The notes: generated from the letters alone by a model not told the origin. A stretch of DNA of 43,848 nucleotides from Crocinitomicaceae bacterium (GCA_023268965.1 JALRJE010000010.1:1-43848), one strand, 5' to 3'. Positions 1 through 8,183 are shown, counted from the stretch's first letter. Translations and numbers: made by a program.

Positions 1-1
1 G

Positions 2-91
2 GACCTATTCGTCAAGATCGCAACTGGGGCAAACATCGCCTCTGCTGCGGCAGATGCCGATGCGGCAATTGAAGAAATCCTGAACAGGTAA
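2..91 (+). CDS. C-terminus of a sugar ABC transporter solute-binding protein (partial)
   Basis: Frame 2 of the first bases is open from the window edge to a TAA at 89-91. It encodes 29 residues, an alanine- and glutamate-rich tail (...ADADAAIEEILNR). Tails of this kind end family 1 extracellular sugar-binding proteins, where the last helix packs on the C-terminal lobe. The position directly upstream of two sugar permeases fits the usual binding protein-permease-permease order. The substrate cannot be read from this fragment; the nag genes downstream suggest an amino-sugar oligomer. The assignment rests on tail composition and context only. Confidence 0.6.
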   Translation, partial: DLFVKIATGANIASAAADADAAIEEILNR

Positions 92-101
92 GAAATGATA
101 G

Positions 102-137
102 AGGCGGTAGGGTCCAATTAGCGGGCCCTACCGCCTT
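102..137 (+). terminator. Strong intercistronic hairpin between binding protein and permease genes
   Basis: An 11-bp perfect stem (AGGCGGTAGGG at 102-112, CCCTACCGCCT at 126-136) encloses a 13-base loop and is followed by TCTTC rather than a clean T-run. It begins 10 bases after the binding-protein stop. Such hairpins often stabilise the upstream binding-protein mRNA or partly terminate transcription, so that the binding protein is made in excess over the permeases. The stem is seen directly; the function is inferred. Confidence 0.65.
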
Positions 138-157
138 CTTCAAGTCAGCGAAGAGAC

Positions 158-1048
158 ATGAAAAGACTAAAGAGCCTCGGCCCATGGGCAATGCTTTTCC
201 CGGCCATAGCGGTACTAGCTGCCGTTATCGGTTGGCCTTTGATCAATTTGGTCATCATGTCTACCCAGGAGTACGGACGGGCCCAAGTATTTGGTGCCCC
301 AGCGCCTTTTGTAGGCCTGGACAACTTCGTTTATGTGCTCCAAGACGACAAGTTTTGGGCGGTCTTCAACAGAAGTGTTCTCTTCGCCGCAGTCAATGTT
401 GTGTTGACAATGACACTGGGCACATTGGTCGCCCTTGCGATGTTTCAGATGAGCAAAGCGCTTCGATACCTCGTTCAGGCAGGACTTCTGGTCGCCTGGG
501 CAATGCCTCAGTTAACTGCTGTGATTGTCTGGGGCTGGATGTTCAACACGGAATATGGGGTTATTAACTACTCGCTCACAGAGTTTTTTGGTCTTGACTA
601 CCTAGGACACTCCTGGTTCGCGGAACCCCTTAGTTTTTTTGCGGTGGCGACAATAATCATTACTTGGCAATCCGTCCCATTTGTCGCTTTCACCATTTAC
701 GCGGGTCTAACCCAAATCCCAAATGAGGTGCGTGAGGCAGCAATGCTTGACGGAGCTTCTGCAACACAGAGGTTTGTAAACCTCACAGTCCCCTACCTGA
801 GGCCTGTGTTTGCAATCGTGATTACTTTGCAGATTATTTGGGATCTTCGAGTGTTCACTCAGATTTATGCGCTGCAGGGGCTTGGTGGGCTACGCGAACT
901 GACTTCCACGTTAGGTGTCTACATTTACAACGTCTCGCTGGGTAGCGGAGACTACGGAATGGGCGGCGCAATATCTCTGATCATGGTGGTGCTGATGTCT
1001 GCGCTTTCGTTCTATTACGTGAGACGAACCATAAAGGAGGCCGCGTAA
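158..1048 (+). CDS. Sugar ABC transporter permease (MalF/DasB-type)
   Basis: This 296-residue inner-membrane protein has about six hydrophobic segments. The first, near residues 10-35, is a signal-anchor-like helix after a basic MKRLK start. The binding-protein-dependent permease EAA loop is visible at residues 193-200 (EAAMLDGA); this loop docks on the ATPase. Length and layout fit the MalF-like permease of CUT1 carbohydrate importers. It follows the binding-protein gene and a hairpin, and its TAA overlaps the next ATG (TAATG), so the two permeases are translationally coupled and should form a heterodimer. No ATPase gene is in view, as in actinobacterial systems that share one MsiK-like ATPase. 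Uptake of GlcNAc or chitooligosaccharide is inferred from the nag genes downstream. Confidence 0.9.
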   Translation: MKRLKSLGPWAMLFPAIAVLAAVIGWPLINLVIMSTQEYGRAQVFGAPAPFVGLDNFVYVLQDDKFWAVFNRSVLFAAVNVVLTMTLGTLVALAMFQMSKALRYLVQAGLLVAWAMPQLTAVIVWGWMFNTEYGVINYSLTEFFGLDYLGHSWFAEPLSFFAVATIIITWQSVPFVAFTIYAGLTQIPNEVREAAMLDGASATQRFVNLTVPYLRPVFAIVITLQIIWDLRVFTQIYALQGLGGLRELTSTLGVYIYNVSLGSGDYGMGGAISLIMVVLMSALSFYYVRRTIKEAA

Positions 1049-1890
1049 TGCTTAGAAAGCGCTTGTTGAAGGCCTCCTTAGCGGCATTCGCCGTGGTCGT
1101 TTTCCTAATGTCAGTTTTCCCGGTTTATTGGATGCTAAACACAGCATTCACTCCAAATGGCTTGACCAGGCAACAAACCCCAAGCTTTTTCCCTGTGAAT
1201 TTCACCTTGGAAAACTTTGAAACTGTTTTATTCGACGAGCAGCAAACCCCTTTTATCCCCGCCCTAATTAATTCACTGTCAATTACCTTGCTAACTGTGA
1301 CCTTTGCCTTGGCTTTCGCTTTCTTGTCGGCGATAGCCTTGGCAAGGTTTCAGTTCATTGGAAGAAAGACCTTCCTAGTCCTAATTCTTTTGATTCAGAT
1401 GATTCCCGGCGAGGCAATGATCATCTCCATCTTTAGGGTCGTAAACGATGTCAACCTGCTTAACACCATCCTTGGACTGACCATCGTTTACGTTGCAACC
1501 GTGCTGCCATTTACTATCTGGATGCTCAGGGGATTTGTAGCAGGTGTTCCTCAAGAGCTGGAGGAAGCAGCTATGGTCGATGGCTGCACTCGTCAGCAGG
1601 CCTTTAGAAGAATCACGCTACCCCTCTTGGCGCCTGGCCTAGTCGCAACAGGAGTATTTGGTTTTATCCAAGCCTGGAATGAATTCCTGCTTGCACTTGT
1701 GATCAACGGTCGGCCCGAGATGATGACACTGCCTGTTTGGCTTCGTACCTACCAGCAAGTTAGTAGTGAGACAGATTGGGCAGCAATTATGGCGGGCTCA
1801 GTTCTCATGACAATTCCGGTTTTGATTTTCTTCATGATTGTTCAGGGGCGAATGACATCGGGCTTGGTTGCAGGGGCGGTGAAAGGTTGA
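1048..1890 (+). CDS. Sugar ABC transporter permease (MalG/DasC-type)
   Basis: This 280-residue membrane protein is the second permease of the importer. An N-terminal helix (about residues 10-30) ends in the FPVYWMLNTAF stretch typical of MalG-family proteins. The EAA loop is at residues 172-180 (EEAAMVDGC). About six membrane spans can be read. The ATG overlaps the preceding stop by one base. The TGA at 1888-1890 overlaps a probable TTG start of nagZ, so the gene sits in the middle of a tightly coupled operon. Family assignment is firm; the transported sugar is inferred from neighbours. Confidence 0.9.
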   Translation: MLRKRLLKASLAAFAVVVFLMSVFPVYWMLNTAFTPNGLTRQQTPSFFPVNFTLENFETVLFDEQQTPFIPALINSLSITLLTVTFALAFAFLSAIALARFQFIGRKTFLVLILLIQMIPGEAMIISIFRVVNDVNLLNTILGLTIVYVATVLPFTIWMLRGFVAGVPQELEEAAMVDGCTRQQAFRRITLPLLAPGLVATGVFGFIQAWNEFLLALVINGRPEMMTLPVWLRTYQQVSSETDWAAIMAGSVLMTIPVLIFFMIVQGRMTSGLVAGAVKG

Positions 1891-3248
1891 CGCACTCTAT
1901 TTTGTCGCGACTCATGATTGGCATCCAAGGCCAGCAAATTCCGTCTTGGCTCCCAGAACTCAGCGCTAGGGGCCTGAAGAGCGTTTGTATTTATGGCGAG
2001 AATGTCGATTCTGAGGAGCAACTGACTGGCTTCGTGTCCGAACTTCGTGAGGTGCTTGGTCCCGAGGCAATAATCGCAATTGACGAGGAAGGTGGCGAAG
2101 TTACCAGGGTTGATTACCGATCCGGCAGCAGGTTTGCTGGGAACGGATACCTCGGGCGGCTTGGGGACCCTGAGATTACTGCTAGGGATGGCAGATTGAT
2201 CGCTGAGCTCCTGGCTCGATTAGGAGTAAACCTAAACCTCGCGCCTGTAGCAGACGTGAACATAGAACCGACCAATCCGGTAATCGGCATCAGGAGCTTT
2301 GGTGCGGATCAGGAGATGGTTGCAAAGCACACTGCAGAATTTGTGACAGCTCATGAAGGCGTCGGGGTTGGAACAACACTGAAACACTTTCCGGGTCACG
2401 GCAACACAGTTTCAGATTCGCACACCTCTCTTCCAAAAATAACTGGGGGCTTGAAAGAACTGATGGCGACTCAGTTCAAGCCATTTGAGTCCGGCATCGC
2501 AGCCGGCGCATCGGCAGTGATGCTGGCCCACCTGGATATCGGCCTCGCGGCACCTAGTTCACTTTCGCAGGAGGTTGTAAATCTTCTCCGAGGCCCAATG
2601 GGTTTCCAGGGCTTGATAATCACCGATGCGCTTGACATGGGCGCACTAGGGCATAGAAGTCAGTTGCCAAGTAATGCTATTAGGGCAATGCTGATTGGAG
2701 TCGACCTGATCTGCCTTGGGCCACGAACTACCCTGGAAGAAATTCTTGAGATAGAGACACTTGCCGAAAACCTACGAGTTGCTGAGTTACAGAACTCTGA
2801 CGAGAGCCTTCAGCGCATTAAGCATTTCGCGAACCGTGTTCCAAGAGGGGCCAAAGAGGTCATGCCGCATTATCCCCAGCTAGAAACAGATGTGGATTTT
2901 GTGACACCAATCCGAATAATCCGCTTTTTGGGTGAGTCCAATGCTGCGATCGGCGAAGTCCCTTGGTACGGGGAGATAGTTGCAGATTATGAGGTCCGAA
3001 CCCCTGAAGAGCTTTCCGAGAGGTTGTCATTGGAGACACAGAACGTAGTTCTGTTTCGTAACGCTCGACAAATGGAAGAAGCTCTCTCGCGCCTAACCGA
3101 AGAACTACTAGAAACCGTTGTCCCATTTGTTCCAGATCTAAGCACACAGTGGGCCGGAAAAGCCCACGTTACCTATGGGAGCGCCAGACCCCAGACCAAA
3201 GTACTGAGAGCGCTCTTGCAAGAAAGGCGGCATTCAAATGTCAAATAG
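1887..3248 (+). CDS. nagZ: Glycoside hydrolase family 3 beta-N-acetylhexosaminidase (NagZ-like)
   Basis: The protein removes terminal beta-N-acetylglucosamine from chitooligosaccharides or muropeptide sugars. Counted from the TTG at 1887 it has 453 residues. KHFPGHGNT at about 166-174 followed by DSH (His near 179) is the NagZ flexible-loop signature carrying the Asp-His general acid/base pair. ITDALDM has the nucleophile aspartate near 247. A further ~120-residue domain of unclear role follows the barrel. The frame is open upstream to 1776, inside the permease gene, so that longer start is unlikely. TTG 1887 overlaps the permease stop and follows a purine-rich AGGGG; ATG 1914 is the alternative. 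No signal peptide is visible, so it is probably cytoplasmic and acts on imported oligomers. The symbol is by family. Confidence 0.87.
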   Translation: MTHSILSRLMIGIQGQQIPSWLPELSARGLKSVCIYGENVDSEEQLTGFVSELREVLGPEAIIAIDEEGGEVTRVDYRSGSRFAGNGYLGRLGDPEITARDGRLIAELLARLGVNLNLAPVADVNIEPTNPVIGIRSFGADQEMVAKHTAEFVTAHEGVGVGTTLKHFPGHGNTVSDSHTSLPKITGGLKELMATQFKPFESGIAAGASAVMLAHLDIGLAAPSSLSQEVVNLLRGPMGFQGLIITDALDMGALGHRSQLPSNAIRAMLIGVDLICLGPRTTLEEILEIETLAENLRVAELQNSDESLQRIKHFANRVPRGAKEVMPHYPQLETDVDFVTPIRIIRFLGESNAAIGEVPWYGEIVADYEVRTPEELSERLSLETQNVVLFRNARQMEEALSRLTEELLETVVPFVPDLSTQWAGKAHVTYGSARPQTKVLRALLQERRHSNVK

Positions 3249-4122
3249 ACCGGTGCAGGTTGGAGTCGATCTTGGGGGTACAAAAGTGCATTCCGTGGTG
3301 CTTGGAGAGGATCTTCAAATACTCTCCGAGGACACCAGACTCAGTGGTTTTGGCCCTGAAGAGGTTATGCAGAACCTAAGGGAATCCATTTCAGACGCAT
3401 TGTCTTTTTTGTCGCACATCGCAGTCACCTCAATAGGCATAGGCACACCTGGAACCGTCGACGTTAGGACTGGGATTGTGCGACATTCCTTGAACCTGGG
3501 CATCCAATCGCTGGATCTAAGAACGCCAATCTCTGGTTTGTTTGAGTGCTCGGTCCAGGTTGAGAACGACGTTAATGCCACGGCACTTGGCTTGACGAGG
3601 CTTTTTCCAAAGCACGAATCACTCTGCTACTTGAACTTCGGAACGGGGTTAGCAGCGGGATTCGTAATCAATGGTCGAGTGTGGTCAGGGGCTTCAGGGC
3701 TTGCTGGAGAAATCGGTCACATCCCGATTTCTGGAAAAAACAACCAGTGCAGTTGCGGACAAGCGGGATGTCTTGAATTGTTCAGCTCCTGGTCGGGCCT
3801 GCGTAAGCAGCTTCCTGGTTACGAAACCCTTACGGATGCTTTGGGAGATCGCGGCACCGTCCCCGCCGTGGCGGAGGCTTGGGAGGCCTTCATTTCGAAT
3901 GCTGTGTTGAGTATTCAGACAGTGTTTCTAACACTTGACCCTGAGGTGATCTTCATCGGCGGGGGTGTTGTTGCATCGAGCACCGAGGTTTTCGACGAAA
4001 TCGTCGCGAGGGTAGTTGATCTCGAACAGAAAGCACCTCTGTTTGCCGAAAAAGGCATCTCTAAGCGGATAGCAAGAATGCCACACAACGTTCCCGTGGC
4101 CGCGATTGGGGCTTTGGGGTAA
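3238..4122 (+). CDS. ROK family sugar kinase (probable N-acetylglucosamine kinase)
   Basis: This 294-residue cytoplasmic kinase has the ROK layout. The N-terminal phosphate-binding motif is DLGGTK (residues 11-16), the catalytic aspartate lies in VENDVNA (Asp about 111), and GEIGH (158-161) precedes the zinc cluster CSCGQAGCLE (171-180), the ROK signature. Glycine-rich IGGGV follows near the C-terminus. The ATG lies 11 bases inside nagZ, so translation is coupled. Placed between nagZ and nagB, it most likely phosphorylates the GlcNAc released by NagZ to GlcNAc-6-phosphate. Glucokinase or ManNAc kinase activity cannot be excluded from sequence alone. ROK repressors carry an N-terminal helix-turn-helix, which is absent here. 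Confidence 0.85.
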   Translation: MSNRPVQVGVDLGGTKVHSVVLGEDLQILSEDTRLSGFGPEEVMQNLRESISDALSFLSHIAVTSIGIGTPGTVDVRTGIVRHSLNLGIQSLDLRTPISGLFECSVQVENDVNATALGLTRLFPKHESLCYLNFGTGLAAGFVINGRVWSGASGLAGEIGHIPISGKNNQCSCGQAGCLELFSSWSGLRKQLPGYETLTDALGDRGTVPAVAEAWEAFISNAVLSIQTVFLTLDPEVIFIGGGVVASSTEVFDEIVARVVDLEQKAPLFAEKGISKRIARMPHNVPVAAIGALG

Positions 4123-4125
4123 GCG

Positions 4126-4815
4126 GTGGAGCTGCGAGTATTTAACACCGCGCAAGAGGCAGCGGTGGAGGCTGCAAGCGTCATGCGGCAACAGTCAAGC
4201 TCAAGCTCGGTGTATGGCTTTGCAACTGGTAACACGCCTCTCAAAATTTACGACGAGCTTCGCAGGGGCGGCCCACTTGAAATGGCGGCAGCCTTTGCCC
4301 TCGATGAATATCTTGGTCTGGAGCCTCAGGACGAGCGTTCGTTTAACTGGTACGTAAGAAATCGCGTAGAGCCAGCTCTGGGTTTACCTACCGGGTCTAT
4401 TCGTTGCCCGAATGGTGCGGCAGAGGATCCGGAGCTGGAGGCAAGCCAGTTCGAGGCCAACATCAAGGAAAGCCCTATCGACCTACAACTATTGGGCACT
4501 GGAAGAAATGGCCACATTGCTTTCAATGAACCTGGAAGCGAAGGTGACTCGCTGACCCGCGTAGTTGAACTGCATGAGATCACCCGAGTCGATAACGGGT
4601 CAGATTTCGACGGGCTAGCACCTGAGAAAGCGATCACACAGGGTATTGCGACGATCCTCAGGGCCAAAAAACTGCTTTTGGTAGCAACCGGCGAATCTAA
4701 GTCAGAGCCGATTAGAAAGCTTTTGGCGGGGAAAGTAGATACTCAGTGGCCGTTGACGCACTTGGTGGACCATCCAAATTTGGTGGTTCTAGTTGACCGT
4801 GCTGCCATGGATTAG
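4126..4815 (+). CDS. nagB: Glucosamine-6-phosphate deaminase
   Basis: The enzyme converts glucosamine-6-phosphate to fructose-6-phosphate and ammonia, the last step of amino-sugar catabolism. The 229 residues include ATGNTP (33-38, phosphate loop), LDEY (59-62) with the conserved Asp-Glu, and GTGRNGHIAFNEP (124-136), the family signature with the catalytic His. At 229 residues it resembles the shorter monomeric type (B. subtilis NagB-like) rather than the 266-residue allosteric E. coli enzyme. The start is a GTG four bases after the kinase stop. Its 3' end overlaps convergent nagA by 27 bases. Confidence 0.92.
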   Translation: MELRVFNTAQEAAVEAASVMRQQSSSSSVYGFATGNTPLKIYDELRRGGPLEMAAAFALDEYLGLEPQDERSFNWYVRNRVEPALGLPTGSIRCPNGAAEDPELEASQFEANIKESPIDLQLLGTGRNGHIAFNEPGSEGDSLTRVVELHEITRVDNGSDFDGLAPEKAITQGIATILRAKKLLLVATGESKSEPIRKLLAGKVDTQWPLTHLVDHPNLVVLVDRAAMD

Positions 4816-5877
4816 TCGCCCGTCTCTATAAACCTCAAGGGGTTCAAACTCGTCCCAAAGCACCAGGTCGGCCGTTCCACCTACTTTGATTTGGTGATTC
4901 TTGAGGCCATAGGCGTTAGCAGGCCGGGTGCTTGCTGCGGCCAGCGCAACATCTTCGGCAAGCCCCCAGGAAACACAGTTTTTTACGGCCTGGTTGAGAG
5001 TCAATGTTGAACCAGCGAGTGCTTGATTATCAGTTCTCCGGGCAACTCCCGATTGGACTTTGACGCCCACGCCTCCAAGTTCAAGCTCAATGTCCCCGAG
5101 CCCGGCAGCGGCAATGCTGTCAGTAACGAGGATTGCCTTGTTTGTCATGGCAAACAGTCCAACAACCGTTGCTGGATGCAGGTGGTTACCGTCGGCGATT
5201 ATCTCTACGTAGGCATCAGCTTTTATTGCCGCGCCAAGTGGTCCTGGAGACCTCGATTCGAATCGAGGCATTGCATTCAGAGCGTGGGTAAGGATGCGAG
5301 CACCGGCTCCAAAATACTTGAGTGACAACTCATAGTCGGCATCAGTGTGGCCGATGGCAACCAAGACTCTCTTGGCCAGACCCACGGTTTGCTCGAGCGT
5401 TACTTGTTCAGGTGCGATTGTGATTGAGCTCAGAGAGTCAAATTGCAAAACCTTCTCGAGTTCTGAGTCGGCCGCTGGACGTAATTCTCCAATTGCGTGA
5501 GCCCCACATCTCGACTCGGAAAGATACGGGCCTTCAAGGTGAACGCCAATTAGCCCAGATGACTGGGGAACTCCACTGGCTGCTTGAAGAACGGCGATCA
5601 TTTCATCTAGAGGTGAGCTCACAAGGGAGACAATGGTGCGTGTAACGCCATAGCGGGCGGCTGCCTCGGTGATTGAAACGAGATCGTCAGCTTTTGCTGA
5701 CACAGAAAAGCCGTCCAAGCCATGCATGTGAGTGTCGATCAGCCCCAATGACAGAATTGGAAGCTCGGAAGCCGTTTCAATGTCAGTAATCGAAACTATT
5801 CGTTCATTAAATTCGACTCGTATCGATTTGGAGCCATCAGAGCTAGGGAGCCTACCCTCTATGAATTTCGTCTCCAC
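4789..5877 (-). CDS. nagA: N-acetylglucosamine-6-phosphate deacetylase
   Basis: The enzyme hydrolyses GlcNAc-6-phosphate to glucosamine-6-phosphate and acetate, feeding NagB. The 362 residues form an amidohydrolase TIM barrel: HMH (50-52) opens the metal site, HLEGP (113-117) carries the metal-binding Glu, GHT (176-178) and HALNAM (198-203) supply histidines and substrate contacts, and TDS (252-254) holds the catalytic Asp. The start is a GTG. It is transcribed against nagB, and the two genes overlap tail to tail. The esterase stop lies 12 bases upstream on the same strand, so the native actinobacterial genome may co-transcribe esterase and nagA. Confidence 0.93.
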   Translation of the reverse strand: METKFIEGRLPSSDGSKSIRVEFNERIVSITDIETASELPILSLGLIDTHMHGLDGFSVSAKADDLVSITEAAARYGVTRTIVSLVSSPLDEMIAVLQAASGVPQSSGLIGVHLEGPYLSESRCGAHAIGELRPAADSELEKVLQFDSLSSITIAPEQVTLEQTVGLAKRVLVAIGHTDADYELSLKYFGAGARILTHALNAMPRFESRSPGPLGAAIKADAYVEIIADGNHLHPATVVGLFAMTNKAILVTDSIAAAGLGDIELELGGVGVKVQSGVARRTDNQALAGSTLTLNQAVKNCVSWGLAEDVALAAASTRPANAYGLKNHQIKVGGTADLVLWDEFEPLEVYRDGRLIHGSTVN

Positions 5878-5889
5878 CTAAAGAGATTA

Positions 5890-7656
5890 TCAGCTCCGTG
5901 GCGGAGCCTGTAGCCACCAGTTCAGAGCCTCTGCCACCCTTCTAGCCCAGTAGCTCTCGTGGTGCCCAGTGTTTGGGTAGATGGCTGCAACTAGGTTCTT
6001 TGGCTCCGAGTAGCCCTTTTGCTTTACGAGCTCCACGGCTTTGTTGTGGAAGGGCGGGTAGAGCTCGTCCAATTCGATTGTCCCGCTATCGGTCCAGAGC
6101 CTGTGAGTATTGCCATCGGGCAGCATGCCGGTGAGCTGCTCAACCATCAAATCGCCCCCAAAGGGCCAGTGGGTTGAGAAACAGATGGCGGTGCCGAATA
6201 CCTCCGGACGCTTGCTCATTGCATACATGGACATAAGTCCACCCATTGAGGAGCCCATAACCGCGGTTCTCTCTGGCGAGAGCTGCAGGTCAAACTTCTC
6301 CGCTACAAATGGCAGGATCGCGTCAGCAATCAAGGACACATATGCATCACCCATCCCTGCACCGCGGTCCGCCTCATACTCGGCAGGAACGACATTCCAA
6401 ATCTCAGGGTGGGCATCTAGAACACTCTGCGGGGCTAGCTCTCTGAGCCTGGTGAAATCACTTAGTCCCCAAACCGCTACAACCACCGGGGCATTGGCCC
6501 TGACCTCGTCGCGAATTGCAGGTAACACCTCCCAGGTCTTACCAGTGAACGAGTCGCCCTCATCAAAGACGTTGCGACCATCGTGCATCACAAGCACTTT
6601 GGTGGTCGGGTTTACATCTTTTGGAACCCAAACATCGACGACGTGTTCGTCAAAGCTAAAGCGATGCAGTGAACCACCAGCCAGCCTGTTCTCCAGAATC
6701 TTCTTCTCACGGTTTGCCATGAAAAGCGGAAAAGTAAAGGCGATGGCTGTTACACCCGATGCTAGGAAGTAGAGCCAGACTCGCTTCATGCCGAGTCTTT
6801 TTGCCTCTACCAGCATGAAAACCACAACCGCCATGGCGACTACGAGTAGGTCAATTGAGAGCACCCAGTCGACAATGGTGCCAGTTGCCTTACCATTTTC
6901 TATCACAATGCGTTCTACATTGGCAGAGGTCTGAATTTGAACACCCTGCTCTTGGGCAATATGTGCAAAGGCCTTGATAAATTCGTGCATGCCCTTCATT
7001 GGATACCAGGTTCCGAGCTGGATGTCTGCATAGTTCATCAAGGAGTAGAGTGCTGGCGTTTCATTGGGCATGGCTCCCAAAAATAAGACAGGAAACTCTA
7101 GGAGTGATAAAATTTTGGGATGTTTAAAGTATTTACGAATAAAAGAGGAAAACGAAGAGAAGAGATGCATCTTGAATAAGCCTCCAAGTACTCTGCTGTC
7201 TATAAATTCAGTGAGGCTCAAGCTTGGTTTGTACACCAAATCTTCCATTCCTACTTTGTATTTGTATGCAGCGTCTTTTAAAAAGGCTTTTAAACTTTTG
7301 GCACTACCTGGCTCAAGAGATTCAAACCACTCTTCTATTTGGGACATGTTGGCCGGAACATTGGTGTAAGAATGATCGGGCCAATAAACGCGGTAAGAAG
7401 GATCTAAGCGTTTGAGCTCATAAAAATCAGCTGCGGTGTAGCCAAATTGTTGATAAAACTTTTCGAAGACATCTGGCATCCAATACCAAGATGGCCCCAT
7501 GTCAAAAGTAAAACCTGCGGTTTCGAACTGACGAGCACGCCCGCCGATGGTACTGTTCTTTTCGAAAATTTGAACTTCGTAACCTGATTTTCCTAAAAAT
7601 GAAGCGACTGAGAGGCTCGAAATTCCCGAGCCAATTACGTGTACTTTTTTTGTCAT
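5890..7656 (-). CDS. Chimeric frame: N-terminal half of a CrtI-type desaturase joined to a membrane-anchored esterase
   Basis: The 588-residue frame joins two unrelated halves. Residues 1-258 (about 6882-7656) are the N-terminal half of a Bacteroidota phytoene desaturase-like flavoprotein. A GxGxxG dinucleotide site (VIGSGISSL) and a downstream acidic residue (FEKN) bind FAD, and IGGRA and MGPSWYWMP are typical of carotenoid desaturases. Full-length relatives have about 490 residues, so the substrate and C-terminal FAD regions are missing. From about residue 260 (5890-~6880) the protein becomes two hydrophobic helices and then an alpha/beta-hydrolase of the IroE/putative-esterase type. That part has GSSMGG (nucleophile Ser about 470), a possible acid near 523 and GHHES (His about 565). 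Composition changes at the same point. Each half is probably a truncated gene from a different organism; the desaturase starts 3 bases after the sigma-factor stop. Confidence 0.8.
   Translation of the reverse strand: MTKKVHVIGSGISSLSVASFLGKSGYEVQIFEKNSTIGGRARQFETAGFTFDMGPSWYWMPDVFEKFYQQFGYTAADFYELKRLDPSYRVYWPDHSYTNVPANMSQIEEWFESLEPGSAKSLKAFLKDAAYKYKVGMEDLVYKPSLSLTEFIDSRVLGGLFKMHLFSSFSSFIRKYFKHPKILSLLEFPVLFLGAMPNETPALYSLMNYADIQLGTWYPMKGMHEFIKAFAHIAQEQGVQIQTSANVERIVIENGKATGTIVDWVLSIDLLVVAMAVVVFMLVEAKRLGMKRVWLYFLASGVTAIAFTFPLFMANREKKILENRLAGGSLHRFSFDEHVVDVWVPKDVNPTTKVLVMHDGRNVFDEGDSFTGKTWEVLPAIRDEVRANAPVVVAVWGLSDFTRLRELAPQSVLDAHPEIWNVVPAEYEADRGAGMGDAYVSLIADAILPFVAEKFDLQLSPERTAVMGSSMGGLMSMYAMSKRPEVFGTAICFSTHWPFGGDLMVEQLTGMLPDGNTHRLWTDSGTIELDELYPPFHNKAVELVKQKGYSEPKNLVAAIYPNTGHHESYWARRVAEALNWWLQAPPRS
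6870..6890. other. Chimeric junction between actinobacterial and Bacteroidota DNA
   Basis: On the minus strand the desaturase reads to GKATG (last codon about 6880-6882) and is then followed by TIVDWVLSI, the start of a hydrophobic helix foreign to the family. Left of this point genes are G+C-richer and actinobacterial in type. Right of it they are A+T-richer, with Bacteroidota families and promoters. There is no transposase, integrase, tRNA or direct repeat at the switch, which argues against a mobile-element insertion. The exact base cannot be fixed without either parent sequence. Confidence 0.8.
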
Positions 7657-7659
7657 AAA

Positions 7660-8172
7660 TTAATTTGCCGAAAATGCGAATTCCGGTAGCGCCTCCATTA
7701 GCTTTTTTCTTGCAATGAAAATCCGGCTTTTCACGGTTCCGATTGGAATACCTAGTTTGTCTGCGATCTCTTTGTATTTGAATCCTTGAAAATGCATTTC
7801 AAAAGGGGTTTGATATTCCTCTCCTAATAAGTTTATTTGTTTGTTGATGTCTTTAACACCAATTTTCTCAATAGCGCTGTCTTCGTGGCTATGGATGTTT
7901 CCGATCAAGAAAACTTCTTTACTGTGATCGAAAATGGCACCCGATTTTACTCTTCTGCGATACTGATTGATGAACAAGTTACGCATAATTGTGAAAACCC
8001 AGGCTTTGAAATTGGTCTGGGGCGTGTAATAGTTGCGATAAGTAATCGCTTTCAGCATGGTTTCTTGAGTTAAATCCCTTGCATCTTCACGGTTTCTTGT
8101 GAAAGACAATGCAAACGATTGTAAATTATTTTCTAGTCCAATTAGTGCTTCGTTGAATTCGATTGTAGACAT
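7660..8172 (-). CDS. ECF-type RNA polymerase sigma factor upstream of crtI
   Basis: This 170-residue sigma-70 family factor contains only regions 2 and 4. Region 2 includes DARDLTQETMLKA and the AWVFTIMRNLFINQYRR stretch (about residues 30-76), which contacts the -10 element and core polymerase. Region 4 is the helix-turn-helix FKYKEIADKLGIPIGTVKSR (about 130-150). It lies three bases before the desaturase start on the same strand, an arrangement known from flavobacterial carotenoid clusters, where the factor is thought to control pigment synthesis. No anti-sigma factor is beside it. Its upstream region carries several TGTTTAAC-like sites. Confidence 0.9.
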   Translation of the reverse strand: MSTIEFNEALIGLENNLQSFALSFTRNREDARDLTQETMLKAITYRNYYTPQTNFKAWVFTIMRNLFINQYRRRVKSGAIFDHSKEVFLIGNIHSHEDSAIEKIGVKDINKQINLLGEEYQTPFEMHFQGFKYKEIADKLGIPIGTVKSRIFIARKKLMEALPEFAFSAN

Positions 8173-8183
8173 GTTGAAATATT

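Noticed and set aside
6110-6772. A 220-codon plus-strand open frame
   Set aside because: It lies opposite the esterase, has a serine/threonine-rich composition typical of antisense reading of G+C-rich code, and shows no domain or start signal.
5890-7656. A novel natural fusion of a carotenoid desaturase and a membrane esterase
   Set aside because: The desaturase lacks its second half, the esterase begins with its own membrane helices, and composition and phylum change at the joint. A chimeric assembly explains all of this without a new enzyme.
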